Origin: Turritopsis dohrnii
Lineage: Eukaryota; Cnidaria; Hydrozoa; Anthoathecata; Oceaniidae
DNA: 64,000 nucleotides
NCBI GenBank assembly: GCA_027922465.2
Contig: BQMF02000283.1
Location: forward strand, 372,001-436,000
Reading direction: 5' to 3'
Shown: piece by piece, positions 47,200 to 60,933 of the stretch
Layout of the letters: every line of letters starts with the position of its first letter
How positions within the stretch are numbered: position 1 is the first letter of the stretch
Notes under the pieces: model-generated
The model's database searches: none
What the model was told of the DNA's origin: nothing
What the model saw: the letters and a program-made list of their open reading frames with translations, nothing else
Translations under genes and position numbers: made by a program

Positions 47200-48535
47200 T
47201 CCAGCTGGGTGCTCTATTTCTGAAATTTTGTATTCCTTCACGTTTTCCATTATAATTGTCCGATGTCCGACTTGGCCTAATGTCTGCTTTGCTACGTAAA
47301 CATGTGATAGTGGAGTGCTTCGAAACCCTGTAAGAAGAGCAAATGACAAAAAAGTGAAAGTTATGCTTTATTTCGCAGTAGTATATCAAACAGAATGCTT
47401 ATATTTACAAGAGATTTTTACAAGAACAATTCATCAATCGAACATTGAAAAGAGTTGCCATCACAGAGATCTTTATCCAGTCATCTTAAGTTATAAGTTA
47501 CTCTTATTCTTTTTTCCTGATAGATTGCCTAATCTTTATGTATATTTAAAACATCCTTTAATGAAGCTGGATATTTTCAAGGAGACGCACTCAACAACAG
47601 AACAAAACAGAAGTTTTAAAGTGTTAAACAGGTATTAAAAGCCGACAGGTGGAATCCAACCACGCAATCAATCCACTTAAGCTAAATGAAATAACTAACC
47701 ATTAATATTCACTTGGGCAACTATACAAATCTAATCTTGGTGATGTCTCATTATGCCAAACTTTGATAATGTCTTCCTTGTAACATACTATGTTAATAAT
47801 TCATAAACTACTGAAAATGTAGAGTTTACTTCAGGTTTCTACAAATTCCTTCTAAGGTACACCTGATTCATTTCTAAAGATAGAATAATTTAAATGCAGA
47901 TCACCTATAAATAGCTTTTAGGGAAGAAACCTATGAAATATAAAAAAAACATCAATTACCTCTAGGCTGTAGAAAAGGTTTTCAGAAAACGGAAGAAATC
48001 TTGTACTCTGTAGATATTACTTAGGGATAAACAAGTCATATTAATTTTTTTATAGATCATATGAAAATGACTTCACTCTACAATTCACGATAGTCTACTA
48101 GAACTGCTAAGTAGAACAAACTACACATACTTAGCAGAGTCTTCTATCTTTAGAAAAAGTTCCTTCAATGCCACAACTAAATGAACGGAAATGGTGCTAA
48201 TATTTAGTCGACAATTAACAATAACACAAGAATAACCTGATCAGCCATTTCAACTGTCAACTACTACAAGTTACTTTCACACTGGCAAAAAACATCTTCT
48301 GAATAGAAATCTATTCAAACAACCAATACCCTTTTCTTGAGCTACCCATAATCTTTTTGCACCCTAGAAAATCATTAAACAGCTCATAACATTTATGTTC
48401 ACATAAATTGAAACTTTAAAAGATTAGTGAATTTAATTGGAAGATATCATTGGTTGGACCAGAATTGTTTATAATAAGGAAAGAGGTCTATCAATGTCAT
48501 GGACAAGGTGAATAGGGATCTAGGTAGATTGAGTA
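47200..48535. other. Non-coding stretch with an inverted exon fragment at its edge
   Basis: Plus-strand bases 47161-47195 copy the first 27 bases, and several more, of exon 49769-49850 of the SET gene in inverted orientation. The rest shows no coding sequence that I trust, though 3' exons of the SET gene may extend to about 48544. Confidence 0.4.
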
Positions 48536-48717
48536 ATACTTACAGTTTTCATGAGTTCATTTCTAGGTTCTGCCTTATGAAGTATGAGTTTTACCTTAAA
48601 TTCCATAACGCATAAAGTCAAAAGAATAAGAAAAAAACACAAACCACTAAAATTAGAAAGTCGACACTGCACTAAATAACAACTTAATAGCTAACTGAAA
48701 CTTCAAATTCTACTTAC

Positions 48718-50045
48718 ATCAGATTCGTCGACGAATGTTACCTGAAGATGATGATAGAATATTAAAAGCCTTCAAATCTTGAGCTTAACTTGACTTTTGA
48801 CTGGACGTAATAGACTGAGATACACAACAAAACGCACGAACTTACTGGAATACTCCTCACAAATGGTTTACAGTACTCAGGCTAAAAATGGAGAATAAAT
48901 TCATAAGAATTATAAGTACCATAATCATAATCCTCAAATGTTTCGTTATAAATACCGAGGCGACGTAATCATGAAAAAAGGTGTTTCCTCAGTTTAAATT
49001 ACAAACCAGTGTTCTAAAGAACTTACGCTATCTCTCCAGGAAAGGTTTTTGTCGTTATAAGAATAACGAAGCTCTTTATATGGCAGGAATATCGACCTTG
49101 GCCACCAAAAACAAATGTGGCCGACGATTTAAAATTTCCTGCCTTACAAAACAATTTGCAAAAGCAGGAAGGCTGCCATTCACTAGGCGACCCAGAGAAG
49201 TTGAAAGAGTGGCGTCAATGCTATATATAAAAGTAAAAAATTAAATATAAATGAATGAGGCCATCAACAGGTGAAAGGCGCTGTAAAAAGAAATCATTCT
49301 CTTGAATATACCTATAGTTTTTCCCATCATACACTATATCAAAGATATAGCATCCAAGGCCTCTTCTCTCATAGTCGTAGCTCTTAGCCCTGGCCTCCTT
49401 TCGGGAAATTAGTGTGCCTCGGTAGCACAGTAAGATTTCCCCTTTTCTAATGTTTCTGATAGTGAAAACACCGTATCCTAGAAGTACAATATAATTTTTG
49501 TTTTGAAAAAGGTTTTGCTATTATAATTAAATTGGTCTTTGTTCTGTATATATAAAATTTGGTATGCAAACAAAATGATTTGTCACAAAATATTACGGTT
49601 AATCTTTTATCAAGAGAGGAAAGATGAAAGTTTATGTAAGTTAACTTTAATGAGTGAATAGATAAATAAATAAATAATAATGATGAGCCGATTATGCACC
49701 GACACCTCCTCCCAACTCAATCAACTCTGGTCATTAACCCCAAAATGAAGAATGTATCAGCTACATACCAATTTTACTATCAATCATTTCCTTAATCAGG
49801 AAATGCGGATCACCCTGTGTTAGCTCCAGAAGCAACTCAGTCTTAGAATCCTTAAATTAAAAACATTAAAAAACTAGATAGTTAAAATGGATCACTAAAT
49901 AACCTGCGCCTTTCCCCTATACTGAAAATGTTTACAAACAATGAGTAAATTGTCTATGTTTTAATCAAATACAAAACATCTTACTGTGCATGATAACACA
50001 GATAGTAGCAAAACTTACCCTAGCTTTTGAATTTCGTTTACTCAT
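48718..50045 (-). pseudogene. Small SET-domain gene with micro-exons (one frameshift)
   Basis: Exons in coding order: 50019-50045 (ATG, MSKRNSKAR), 49769-49850, 49312-49477 and 49027-49220, then 48846-48881 (36 nt) and 48718-48741 (24 nt). Phases match through the fourth exon. Exon 3 carries YGVFTIRNIRKGEILLCYRG, exon 4 GRLVNGS, ANC, HLFLVAKVDI and, after a one-base frameshift near 49075-49082, ELRYSYNDKNLSWRD. This is a KMT5A-like SET domain with nothing in front of it. The Asn-His-Ser core reads NGS. Either a recent pseudogene or a sequence error. It is a diverged relative of the SET domain in gene 1. Confidence 0.65.
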
Positions 50046-50737
50046 GGCTTCACTTACTATAATTACTATTTATCTAGCAAGAAACTATATAAATAAATTT
50101 TCTATACTTCCAAAAGACAATCTAATATGATCAAAAATGGGAAGACATCAAAAATGACTTGGCAATGTTATCAACATTACAATTATATGTGAGAAATAGA
50201 TGAGATAGAAGTGAAATTATGTTGATCGTTTTCTTGTAAATGCTTAGAAGGCTCGGAATTTCCAGTACCAGAATTGTGTTCATTACAATTGTTGTTAAAG
50301 GGTAAAAAGCAAACAGGAACAAAATAACAAGATAACTCTACTCTAGGAGCCAAGGAAATTAGAACAAAACCAAACACAATGACAACAAGGAAATATTTTG
50401 ATGTTGCTTATCATGCAATAAATCTAAACAAGAAAAAAAAAGATTTATCAGGATAGTATCATCAGAACTTAAAATTTGAACTCCCTTTTTCAACTCTACA
50501 AAATTATAAAATTAATGGATCCATTATTTATAACACTTAAGAATTTTACTGAAAACCTACCATTAATAAATACTCGACATTACCATCAATAAATACTCAT
50601 TCCTTCAAGTTGTTTTCTCACTGAAAGAGGAAGAAAAGAAAATTTTTAATTTGCAATTTCAATAGTACTTCGTTACCACTACCATTTATTTGCAGATAAT
50701 TAGCATTTAATGCATTTAATGCAAATTACGGATAATA

Positions 50738-53367
50738 CTAAATGGGCAAGGAGTTAGCTTCTGGATTTTCACTAATTGTGTGCGTTTGCTGATACTGGCT
50801 AAAGGAATTACAATTACTACAATTATTACTATGACTTTGATTTAAACTACCAAAACTAAAACTACAATCAATACCTTCATACATTGGTTTGATGCAACTT
50901 TTAAAAGTTTGCTGGTCATACAAAAGCCTACATGAAATCATAAATATTAGTACATAAAATTCAAAATGTATATAGGTTCAATACTGCAGGTATTATTAAG
51001 TGCTATCACCTACATATAAACCACCAGACATTTGGAATAGATTCCATTTTCTAAGCTACACATGTTATTTTATTAAGATCAGGTCTTCTATTCTTGCAAT
51101 TTTCACAAATAATTTATGCTGAATAGTCTTAAAACACACTATATTTTGCCTCAATATATTCTAACATGGCATTGCTTTCAGTTTAATGTTCATTCCAATG
51201 CTTGTATGAATACCATCATTAGTAAGCATTATTAAAGGAAAATATCGATTAAATAATATTTCTTGTTTGAGCACGACAAAAAACATCTACTAGGAAAACT
51301 CACAAAACTTGGATCTTCCCTGCCAGATTCTAGGTAGTATTGTAAGTTAGTTTAACTTCCTCAAGAAAGGTTCAGTAGCATTAACACCTGGATCACAATA
51401 ACAATAACAGGAAACTGGCTCTATTTGGAAATACAAAACAAGCTCAATTAATCCAGATCTTGTCCACAACAGAGCCTAATTTTCCTCTTCATGTTGAACA
51501 GCAGGAAATGTTTGAGTTTGAGTTCGAGCTCCTCGTTATCTCTGGCTCCTTGTGTTGTTCTCTGCCATGGGACAAAGAAGTAGTTCCACGACCCGGGAAG
51601 CCTCCTAAAATATGTTGTTTTTAGGTAGCAATAGTATATCGATATGAACAGCAGTGGATGGTTTAACAAGAGGGTGAAATCTGACTGAACAGCTTTTTAT
51701 TATTCTGATCATATTGATCACCCATATACTTGTTGTTCACTTTCACATTTCAATGTACAGCTTGTGTATGCCTCCACAAATACCTTTCTCAAACATCAGC
51801 AATACGTCTGTGAAAGTAAGGATAAGCCACCTGTCCACTATTTATAATTTAACACATGATAAACTGAACAGTTTTTTATTATTCTGATCATATTGATCAC
51901 CCATATACTTGTTGTTCACTTCACACTTCAATGTACAGCTTGTGTGATGCCTCTGCATACACCTTTCTCAAACATCAGCAATACATCTGTGAAAGAGTTC
52001 CAGCCTGATTTTCATGACAGATCAGCTGCTGTATAAAAATGCGCAGGATCAAGTTTTTAATCATATGCTTTTAATACTTACTCCAATTGTTACAGCATTT
52101 TCTTCAGGAGTTATTTTTTGCCATTCTTAAAACATACCCTTGAAACACATAAATGGAGAAATGTCATCCTGCAAGTAAAACCATCAGAGATTTCTGCATT
52201 GTTCATCGTTCATATTAAAGGATAATTTGTATTAAATCAGTGCCACAAAGCGACAGTTGTTGATAAATCTCACTATCTTTTCAAGACTTGCTGAACAACA
52301 CCTGCAAGTGGTTCATCTACTTTGACACTGAAAGATAGTATAAGTTTCCAATGCATCCAATACTCAATATCCACAATTCTCTAATGAAGAGGAGTTCATT
52401 GCATCCGCTGTGATTGTGGAAGAATATGTCGGTCTCTGATGTTTTGTGTGTTGTCGTAAAGTTGAATTCTATGTGCTTCTTCCACATGATCCACAGAGAC
52501 AGCTTCACTTTTGCGGTTCTCCATGTCACCTACTTCTTCCATCAAAGTTTACACATTTGTTCATACCCATCAACATCAGCTCTAGGAATGCCTGGTATGC
52601 AAAAACTTTGTATGTTTGTATGCTCCTTAGGTGAAACATCTTCTGGTTCATTAAAGTCTGTGAATATCCTCTAAAACAATGTATGCTGCAACCAGTAGTG
52701 ACCGTCTACATTCAAGTCGCACTCAAGTTCAATTTTATATATAATAATGTAAAACAGAACCAAAGTTGCAGCTACTGGTGGTGAAACAGCATTGTATAAT
52801 TTTGACAGTGCATTTCTGTAATAGCATAGTTTATTATAAAAGTTTGCTTTGCCTTCTTTGAGGTATGGACATAAGGGCATTCTTTTCTTACTCATTTTCA
52901 ATGACTTATACATGGGAATCAATTTTTTAACATGTAGATGGCTTGTTTTTGTTGGTTTGTTTTGCTTTAACATATTATGCACGGATGGTGTCAAATTCTA
53001 GCGTAATTTCAGATTGGGACTTTGATTTTTTATAGATTGCACTTGAATCAGCCTTCATTATATCTGTTGCTCATACTTTCACTAAAGTCGTTTAGCATTA
53101 AAATTCTAATAACTATAAACTAGTTGTCTAGTGTTTTTATAGTCAGGTAGCAAAACAGATACTTACAATGAATTCTCCACCTTAGATATATTGATATTTG
53201 GGGCTGTAAGAAAAGTAACAATCATTTGACTTTTCATTAATTCATTTCCTATCTGATGGAGTTTTTGCAATCACAAACAAAGATAATATTTTTACTTACG
53301 GACAACATTCTTTCCATCTTTTCTTTTGTACAGCCCAGTTGCTTTAATATGTCCCTCCATCACAAGG
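50738..53367 (-). CDS. Poorly resolved candidate gene
   Basis: Exon 53300-53367 encodes MEGHIKATGLYKRKDGKN and ends at GTAAGT. A 37-nt exon near 53165-53202 continues it in phase. Around 52670-52400 two overlapping minus frames read like one broken acidic exon (FNEPEDVSPKEHTNIQ, then VSVDHVEEAHRIQLYD). Exon 50738-50927 is a likely terminal exon (LLYDQQTFKSCIKPMYEG, Ser/Asn-rich, stop at 50738). I cannot connect these pieces in phase, and they may not be one gene. No known domain. Confidence 0.3.
51680..52000. repeat. Direct duplication of about 145 bp
   Basis: Sequence from about 51688 (ttttattattctgatcatat) recurs from about 51863 with a handful of differences, at an offset of roughly 170 bp. 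Non-coding. Confidence 0.75.
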
Positions 53368-53392
53368 CTAAATAATGAAATTTAATTATATA

Positions 53393-55963
53393 CTAGCCGC
53401 CAAGGCGGCCTCGCTCGCCGCCCATATACACCTGCTCAGTATTACTCTATCAATAAACGTCAAATTTCCTTCTAAACGGCTCGTACAACTTGTCCTCAAC
53501 CAGAAGCAGATTCGAAGTCACAACCTCTGGTAAAACCAATCTTTTATCAGTGTAACAATACACTCAAAACGCAGAGAGAGAAAACTTCAACTATTAGCTT
53601 TTGTTTTAAAAAAGTTACGCGCTCTAACATGGGTGCTATCAAACAGGGGGAAAATGGTTTCTCTTCTTAAAAAGTTCACACGGAAGAGAGAAAAAAGGCA
53701 CGTGCTAAATGAATAAATAGAATAAAAAAACGTTCGATCAGAACGCTTAACAATTAAAAGAAGAAATGAATTTATTAAAAGAAAAGCAAAAAAACAAAAC
53801 ATTTTGTTTTGATATGATACTCTTTTTTTACATATCGGTTTTTAAACATTTTGATTGCTCAAAAAAAAAGTTCACCCGTCTCAGAAGTCAGCCAAGAGTT
53901 AGGCAAACCGAACATATGCTGCCACGTTCTGCCACTGCTGCTTTTTGTCCAAAATGTTTAATCAGTCAGTTTCTTTGTATTTAGTTGATGTACTGTTTTC
54001 AAAGCCAAGTCAACGTGGAATATAAAACTAACAATATTGATAAAAACAAAACGTTATTCCTATTAGTTCATCAGCCAAAAAAAGTCACGTTCGATTGGGG
54101 TCGCAATGTCTTTGCTTCGAACTCACGTCGCACACAAAAGAAGAAATAATTTCGCTCACAATTCAATCTTCCATTTTGCGTGACTTACAAACAGACGGAG
54201 AATCGGCTATTAATATATAGACTAGCCGCAAAGGCGGCGTCGCTCGCCGCCCATGTCTACCTGCTCTGTATCACTGTATCAATAAACGTCAGATTTCCTT
54301 ATAAACGGCTCGTACAACTTGTGTTCAACCAGAAGCAGATTCGAAATCACAACCTCTGGTAAAACCAATCTTTTATCAGTGTAACAATACAGTCAAAACG
54401 TAGAGAGAAAACAATTCAACTTTTTATTAGCTTTTGTTTTAAAAAAAGTTACGCGCTATAACATGGGTGCTATCAAACGTAAGGGGGAAATCGTTTCTCT
54501 TCTTAAAAAGATCACGCCGGAGGAGAGAAAAAAAGGCACGTGCTAAATGAATAAAATGAATAAAAAAAAACGTTTGATCTGAAGCGCATAACAATTAAAA
54601 TAAGAAATTTAATTATTAAAAGAAAAGCAAAAAAATATTTTGTTTCATGATACCCTTTTTTTACCAATCGATTTTTAAACATTTTGATTGCTCGAAAAAA
54701 AGTTCACCCGTCTCAGACAGTCAGGCAAGGATACGTTAGAATACACTGGTGAACCGCACATGCTGCCACGTTCTGCCACTGCTGCTTTTATGTCCAAAAC
54801 ATTTAATCAGTTAGTTTCTTTGTATTTAGTTGATGTATTGTTTTCAAAGCCAAGTCAACGTGGAATATAAAACTAACAATAATAATAAAAACAAAACGTT
54901 ATTCCTATTAGTTCATCAGCCGAAAAGAGTCACGTTCGATTGGGGTTGCAATGTATTTGCTTCGAACTCATAAAAAAGAAATAATTTCGCTCACAACTCA
55001 ATGTACCATTTTGCGTGACTTAAAAACAAACAAACAGACAGACAGACAGACAGAGAATCGGCTATTAATATATAGACTAGCCGCCAAGGCGGCGTCCCTC
55101 GCCGCCCATATCCACCTGCTCTGTATCACTCTATCAATAAACGTCAAATTTCCTTATAAACGGCTCGTACAACTTGTGCTCAACCAGAAGCAGATTCGAA
55201 GTCACAACCTCTGGTAAAGCCAATCTTTTATTAGTGTAACAATACACTCAAAACGTAGAGAGAGAAAACTTCAACTTTTTATTAGCTTTTGTTTTAAAAA
55301 AGTTACGCGCTCTAACATGGGTGCTTTCAAACAGGGGGAAAATGGTTTCTCTTCTAAAAAAAGTTCACACGGAGGAGAGAAAAAAGGCACGTGCTAAATG
55401 AATAAATAGAATAAAAAAACGTTCGATCAGAACGCTTAACAATTAAAAGAAGAAATTAATTTATTAAAAGAAAAGCAAAAATAAAAAAAAAAAAAAAAAA
55501 AAAAAATTTGTTTTGATATGATACTCTTTTTTTACCTATCGGTTTTTAAACATTTTGATTGCTCAAAAAAAAAGTTCACCCGTCTCAGACAGTCAGGCAA
55601 GAGTTAGTGGCAAACCGAACATATGCTGCCACGTTCTGCCACTGCTGCTTTTTGTCCAAAATATTTAATTAGTTTGTGACTTTGTATTTAGTTGATGTAC
55701 TGTTTTCAAAGCCAAGTCAATGTGGAATATAAAACTAACAATAATGATAAAAACAAAACGTTATTCCTATTAGTTCATCAGCCAAAAAAGTCACGTTCGA
55801 TTGGGGTTGCAATGTATTTGCTTCGAACTCACGTTGCACACAAAAAAATAAATAATTTCGCTCACAACTCAATCTACCATTTTGCGTGACTTACAAACAA
55901 ACAAACAAACAAACAAACAGACAGACAGACAGACAGACAGAGAATCGGTTATTAATATATAGA
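53393..55963 (-). mobile_element. Head-to-tail array of three Helitrons
   Basis: Copies 53393-54221, 54222-55076 and 55077-55963, each starting TCTATATATTAATAGCCG-like with an inner (CTGT)n run and ending in the GCCGCCTTGGCGGC-type hairpin plus CTAG, with zero-base junctions. Same family as 44405-46322. The middle copy's hairpin is damaged by one base. They differ by indels in A-runs. No genes: short frames inside recur in every copy and are not coding. Confidence 0.8.
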
Positions 55964-55969
55964 CAGTAA

Positions 55970-57160
55970 AAATGATGTTCTGTTATTGATTATTCAATAA
56001 AGAGAACAAAAGCATAGTCTAAACTAGAGCTGGAGAAGGCCAAAGAAATTTCAAGTACTTTTGAAAGAAATGCCAATATTTTTACTGGTCAATTAAAAAG
56101 AACATCATCATCATAACTCATGGGAGAAATTCCATTAATATTTCAAAACAGTTCTTAAGAATTCAATATTTGCTTTCAGGATTAAAACATAGTTTCAAGA
56201 TCTATTAAAAATATTGTACTAATCTGAATACACTATTCTTCCAACACTCATTTGCATGATGTGCAGATGTTGCGGTAATCTTGCTAGATTTAGATGTCAA
56301 ATACACATTAATTGAATCATACATAACAATCAGTAGTGGAGTGATCTTTTTGTTGAAAAACTCTCTGTTATTACACATCGATGTGATGTTTTCCCTTATG
56401 ATTTTTTAATGATGTGACAGCATTGTTTCGTAGTCAGGGGGAAATACAGGATTTGAATGTCCTTTACATGTGCTGGCACAGAGATACGACTCCTTGTTTA
56501 AGGCTGACCTCAACTTGTTGGCACGTGCTTAATCAACAAAGTTGAGTAGATGTTGTCACTGAGCATGCGCAAAATTGGCTGCGTATATACGGGCAAATTT
56601 ACACATGTGAAGGTCGGCCTTCCTAGCTCGTCTTTCATTTTCGATTACGGTCGCTAAATTGCAGAACGATAATTCAATATAAAATGTATTTCTTCTATTA
56701 ATGCGCGCAGACTGTCTGCTGTGTATTTTTAGCTCTCAATGTGTATTATTAAATAGAGCTTGTGACAAGAGACTTTTGTTGCACATACGGGATGATTTTT
56801 TTTCACCTTCTTTTCATGTATTGTTAAGAATCGCGACTTAATCACGTACTAAGATAGTAAAGATTTCACTCATCTTCAAAACGCACATATAGCGAGATTC
56901 GGATAGTCTTCTGATACACGAAAAGGCTTTAAATCTCTGAAGTAATTTTTTTATTGAACAGCTTTAAAGTAATTCTCACAAGTAATTGATTTTTTTCGTG
57001 TTACAGGCTCGTCAATTTTACGAATCTCCCTAATTAAATAAGTCGCATGTCAATTATTAAGAAATGTTTATGAATGCTATAAACTTTTTTATCTTTACAG
57101 TACATAATTTAAAACACTGGAAAGTCACGTAGAAAAAGATCATTGTTAGGAACCCACTGG
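55970..57160. other. Non-coding stretch with a small inverted-repeat element
   Basis: Mostly featureless. Bases about 56499-56625 are bracketed by AAGGCTGACCT and its near complement AGGTCGGCCTT and contain an inner stem (TCAACTTGTTG with CAACAAAGTTGA), possibly a small MITE. No target duplication is clear. Confidence 0.4.
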
Positions 57161-57167
57161 ATATATA

Positions 57168-58129
57168 CCGGGTGGTCCAAAAAAGACGAGTCCAAAATTG
57201 GTTTTTTGATCATCAAAGTTCAGAAAATGATTATCGTTCATACTTTTGTATTTGAGGTATTTTAAATTCTGCAAAGTTTGGGGTCAAAAGAATAGCATAA
57301 GAAGGAGATATAGAGATTTTAATAAGTCTTGTAGTTTTTGGCTTGTTTAAAAATGTTGAAAAATTGATGTCAAAAAAAGTTATTCACTCGCTACTTAATA
57401 AAGACAAAATCTCTATCTAGCAATAAACTCGGTACCAATGTGTGACAGTAACAGACTCTAATATATAACTTTTCTAACTAAGTTCCTTGGGTGACACGAG
57501 GGTTCTGGGTGATTCCTCTAGTGAGCAGATAAATTCTTTAACAATCTCTTCGTTTTCCGGTGTGATAGCAGATCTTGACCATCTTGAACCTGATTTTCAA
57601 TTCATCATTCCAGTCTCTTTGATTTGTTTTATCAATCTTTGAACAGATCCTTTATACTACTTTTTGGATGTTCTTTACATATTCGGTAAGCCAACCAACT
57701 ATTTTCAACATAGTCCTTTTTAATAACTGCTTTATCATCAACAGAGAAAATCATCTTTGCACAATGAAGCGATACTGATTAAAGGTAAAAGATTAGGGGA
57801 GTTGGGTCAACTTGGTATAACGCAATGCAATGGTATCACTAATGAAGACTGTAAAGTGTAGCCTTCTTGCAGTCTGCTGAACAAGTGATGAGGAGTATTG
57901 AGCACTGAATGTCTGGTGAAAGATACCAGATATCGTCAGAGTACAAAAAAAGTTTCGTAATTTTGACGTCAATCTTGAAACAATTGGTTAATCAGAGCTT
58001 TTTCAAACTTTTACAGCTTTAAGAAATTATAGGAAATATTCAACATGTAAAAAATTGTGAAGAATGGACATAAAGTTTTTGAGATACTAAAAATCCAATT
58101 TTGGACTCGTTTTTTTTTGGACCACCCGG
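57168..58129 (-). mobile_element. Mariner-like element, internally deleted
   Basis: Inverted ends CCGGGTGGTCC continue to about 35 bp (with GACGAGTCCAAAATTGG) and are flanked by TA. The minus strand near 57760-57480 carries a decayed N-terminus of a mariner-type transposase: FSVDDKAVIKKDYVEN, LIKQIKETG and SAITPENEEIVKEF, separated by frameshifts. The catalytic region is absent. Confidence 0.7.
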
Positions 58130-58139
58130 TATATATATC

Positions 58140-60930
58140 ATATATATATATCATAATATCATAGAGGCTTTCCAAATACATTTTTCGGCCAATCAGTCAA
58201 GGAAGTAAAGATTGACGATTCTCCTGGGAAGTGCGATTTCCGGCGGCTGTTCTTTATTTCAAAAATTTTTTGCCCCTCAGGCCAACCAAGGTAGGCCTAA
58301 CGGGTGTCACTGTCCAAGCAAACAGGCAAACAACAGTTGTTAAACTCAATCTTAAAAGTAAAAACAGTAGCAGCTAAAAATCCTGGAATAAAGCAATGAA
58401 AAGATTCCAAACTTTTGGCAATTTTTTCTGTATGCTAAATGAGCACTGGCAATAACATAATCTTTGAATGAGAAACAAATGCTCAAATGCCTTGTAGATC
58501 CAGCTGACATATCAGATTGTAATAATTTGGCAAGATATATGTGAATTTATAAGGAAACAATTCCTAGGAAAGATAAAATACAAAAGCTTTTCTCAGCAAT
58601 AATATAACCAGAATTTGTTAGAATTTGTTTACAGATTATCAGACCATAATCAGATTATTTTCTATACATCGAAGCTAATGCTGGTTATGAGTCACTCACG
58701 CTTGCGAAAGAAAGAACATATAAAAAGTAAATAAAAAATGAAAAATAAAAAGTAAATAAAAACGAAAAATAATCAAATAATGACCGCATCCCGCATCGAG
58801 ATTTTTGCATAAAAAATGACTATGAACAAATGATTAATTATAGGTGGCCTTACTGCTTTCATAGATAATTCTGTTTGATTGGTATTTTATTAATGAACAT
58901 AATGGAATTTATTGCGAACTATACATTACATCAAAAATTAATTATAAAAATTTAAAAATTCCTTTTCTGTTTGTATATTCTGAATTATCTTAGCAAGCAG
59001 TTAAATTCTAGTAAGGAAAAAAACTGTTTCTAAAAGTTTTGAGATTCATACTTAGTTTATTCTTTGTCTTGTTGTCATCCATGATTCCAAGATCATTTAT
59101 CCCTTGGTTCAGTTAAGTACTTTTGAGCAGATATATACACTTTTTGGTGAACTCTCTAAAGGTTATAAAATCTGATCTAGAGCTAGGTTAAAATTCTGTT
59201 ACTCTATTGAACAAAATGTAAACAAAAAGATAAACATTAACTATACATTTTATCCACTGTTACTTGACGTAGAACATATTTTAATAGGTACGATTTCCAT
59301 ACATTACAAACCATCTCAAAAACCGTAAGGTTGATAATCAGCCAAATTAACAATCACCTATTATGCTGTGTTTCTCCTTCATCAAAACAAACTTTAAGAT
59401 AGCACCTTCACCCTCAAGCCTCTCCTTTAGTAAAATACATTGAGAGTCAAAAAACGATCTCTATATAGTTATTTTGGTAGAATCACTCTCGTAAACTGGA
59501 ATTCAGCGGATTTCAATCAAAGATAAGTCTTTTTAATCAATAATGAGATGAACATAACACTTTAAAAGCCCTGTAAAAAATCTTCAAAAAACAAAACATT
59601 AATTGCCTTATCAGCCATATGTCATATGTCATATTTCTGTTTACTGCTAGCCATTTCTACAACAGAAGAATAATTGAAAAAGGTTTTCACTATCATAATG
59701 AAATGTTGATCCTGAATCTGATCCTTTAACAGGTGCATAAAGCAAGAAGAAAAGAAGATACTTGTAACTCATTGAACTTTATTAATAGATTGAATGAAAA
59801 AAATATCTTTCAAATTGTTTTTCTTTTCTCTCATTATAAAAGAAATTAGTGTCGGATAAGTGGATTTTTTACGTATTAAACAAAAATTATTTGAGTAATT
59901 TTTTGCTTGCCATAGAGGATTGATGAGTGTTTTCAAGCACAAGAGTGGTCACTAAGGTTAATTTAGCATACTGAAGAAATAGTTGTGAACAGACATATAA
60001 TATCAACACACTAAAAGCAAAGTAAGTATATAGGTTGACGGTTGAATCATAAGAAATGACTGTAATATTTCTTTGAATGAAAAGATAAGTTTTGATTATA
60101 CTTATTTGCGTTAAATCTTTCAATTAGGATGAAAAAGACGAATGTTTGTTTTGGTTTTGATTTTAGGAAATCTGAAAGCTTGTATTTGCTCATAATTATT
60201 ATTGTGAAAGCTCACAAAGTGTTCAATTTATTGTTGTAAATGAAGGTTAACGAAACTGTAAAAAGACACACACACATATGGGAAAGTTATAGCCATCCAC
60301 TACTACTGCACCCACATCAGTGTATGTATAAACAATGCCAATGATCTTCGTACCAAAATAAATAAACACAATACTTAAGGTTTTTAAAAAGTAATTATGG
60401 GGCTATTATTGTTATATGTGCTGAAATTAGTGAATTAATGATGTATTATACACCATGATGGCATGCTTTAAGAACAAAACAAGAGGATTTTAGTGCTAAA
60501 ATATTTTGTATATATAATATAATAAATACTTAAGCTTCCAAGAAGTTTTACGTTGCATATAAAATACATGTATATACATATATACATATACTGTATAGTG
60601 TACCTTGTGCATACATCATAGCTACAGAATTCATAACAGGTGTACCTTCTCAATCAATCAATGAACAGGGTACATATACTCTTAAAATATACTTCAGATA
60701 TTAAAAAGGCTGCTGAATTTTAGAGGAAACGAATGAAAAGGAAATCGGACGTTTAATTTTCTAATTCGGAACTATTTCCTACTGCCTTGCATCATTAATG
60801 GATGATACAATTATTCAAAAGTTTTTGCTTACTTACAGTCAAAGAGTAGTAGTATATGTATATCCACGCTGCACCAACAAAGTTGCCATTTTCCATTTTC
60901 GAAATTTCATAGTTACGGTAGCCGACGAGT
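58140..60930. other. AT-rich non-coding stretch
   Basis: No coding sequence, splice chain, terminal repeats or RNA gene that I can recognise. A TATA microsatellite lies at the left edge, and the region near 60540-60600 is rich in TATATACA-type words. Confidence 0.4.
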
Positions 60931-60933
60931 TTC

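Noticed and set aside
48981..49244. 87-codon plus-strand open frame
   Set aside because: Antisense to the last SET exon 49027-49220, whose motifs are clear on the minus strand.
45110..55970. (CAGA)n runs considered as a separate microsatellite feature or CRISPR-like repeats
   Set aside because: They are the variable subterminal part of each Helitron copy, with no unique spacers.
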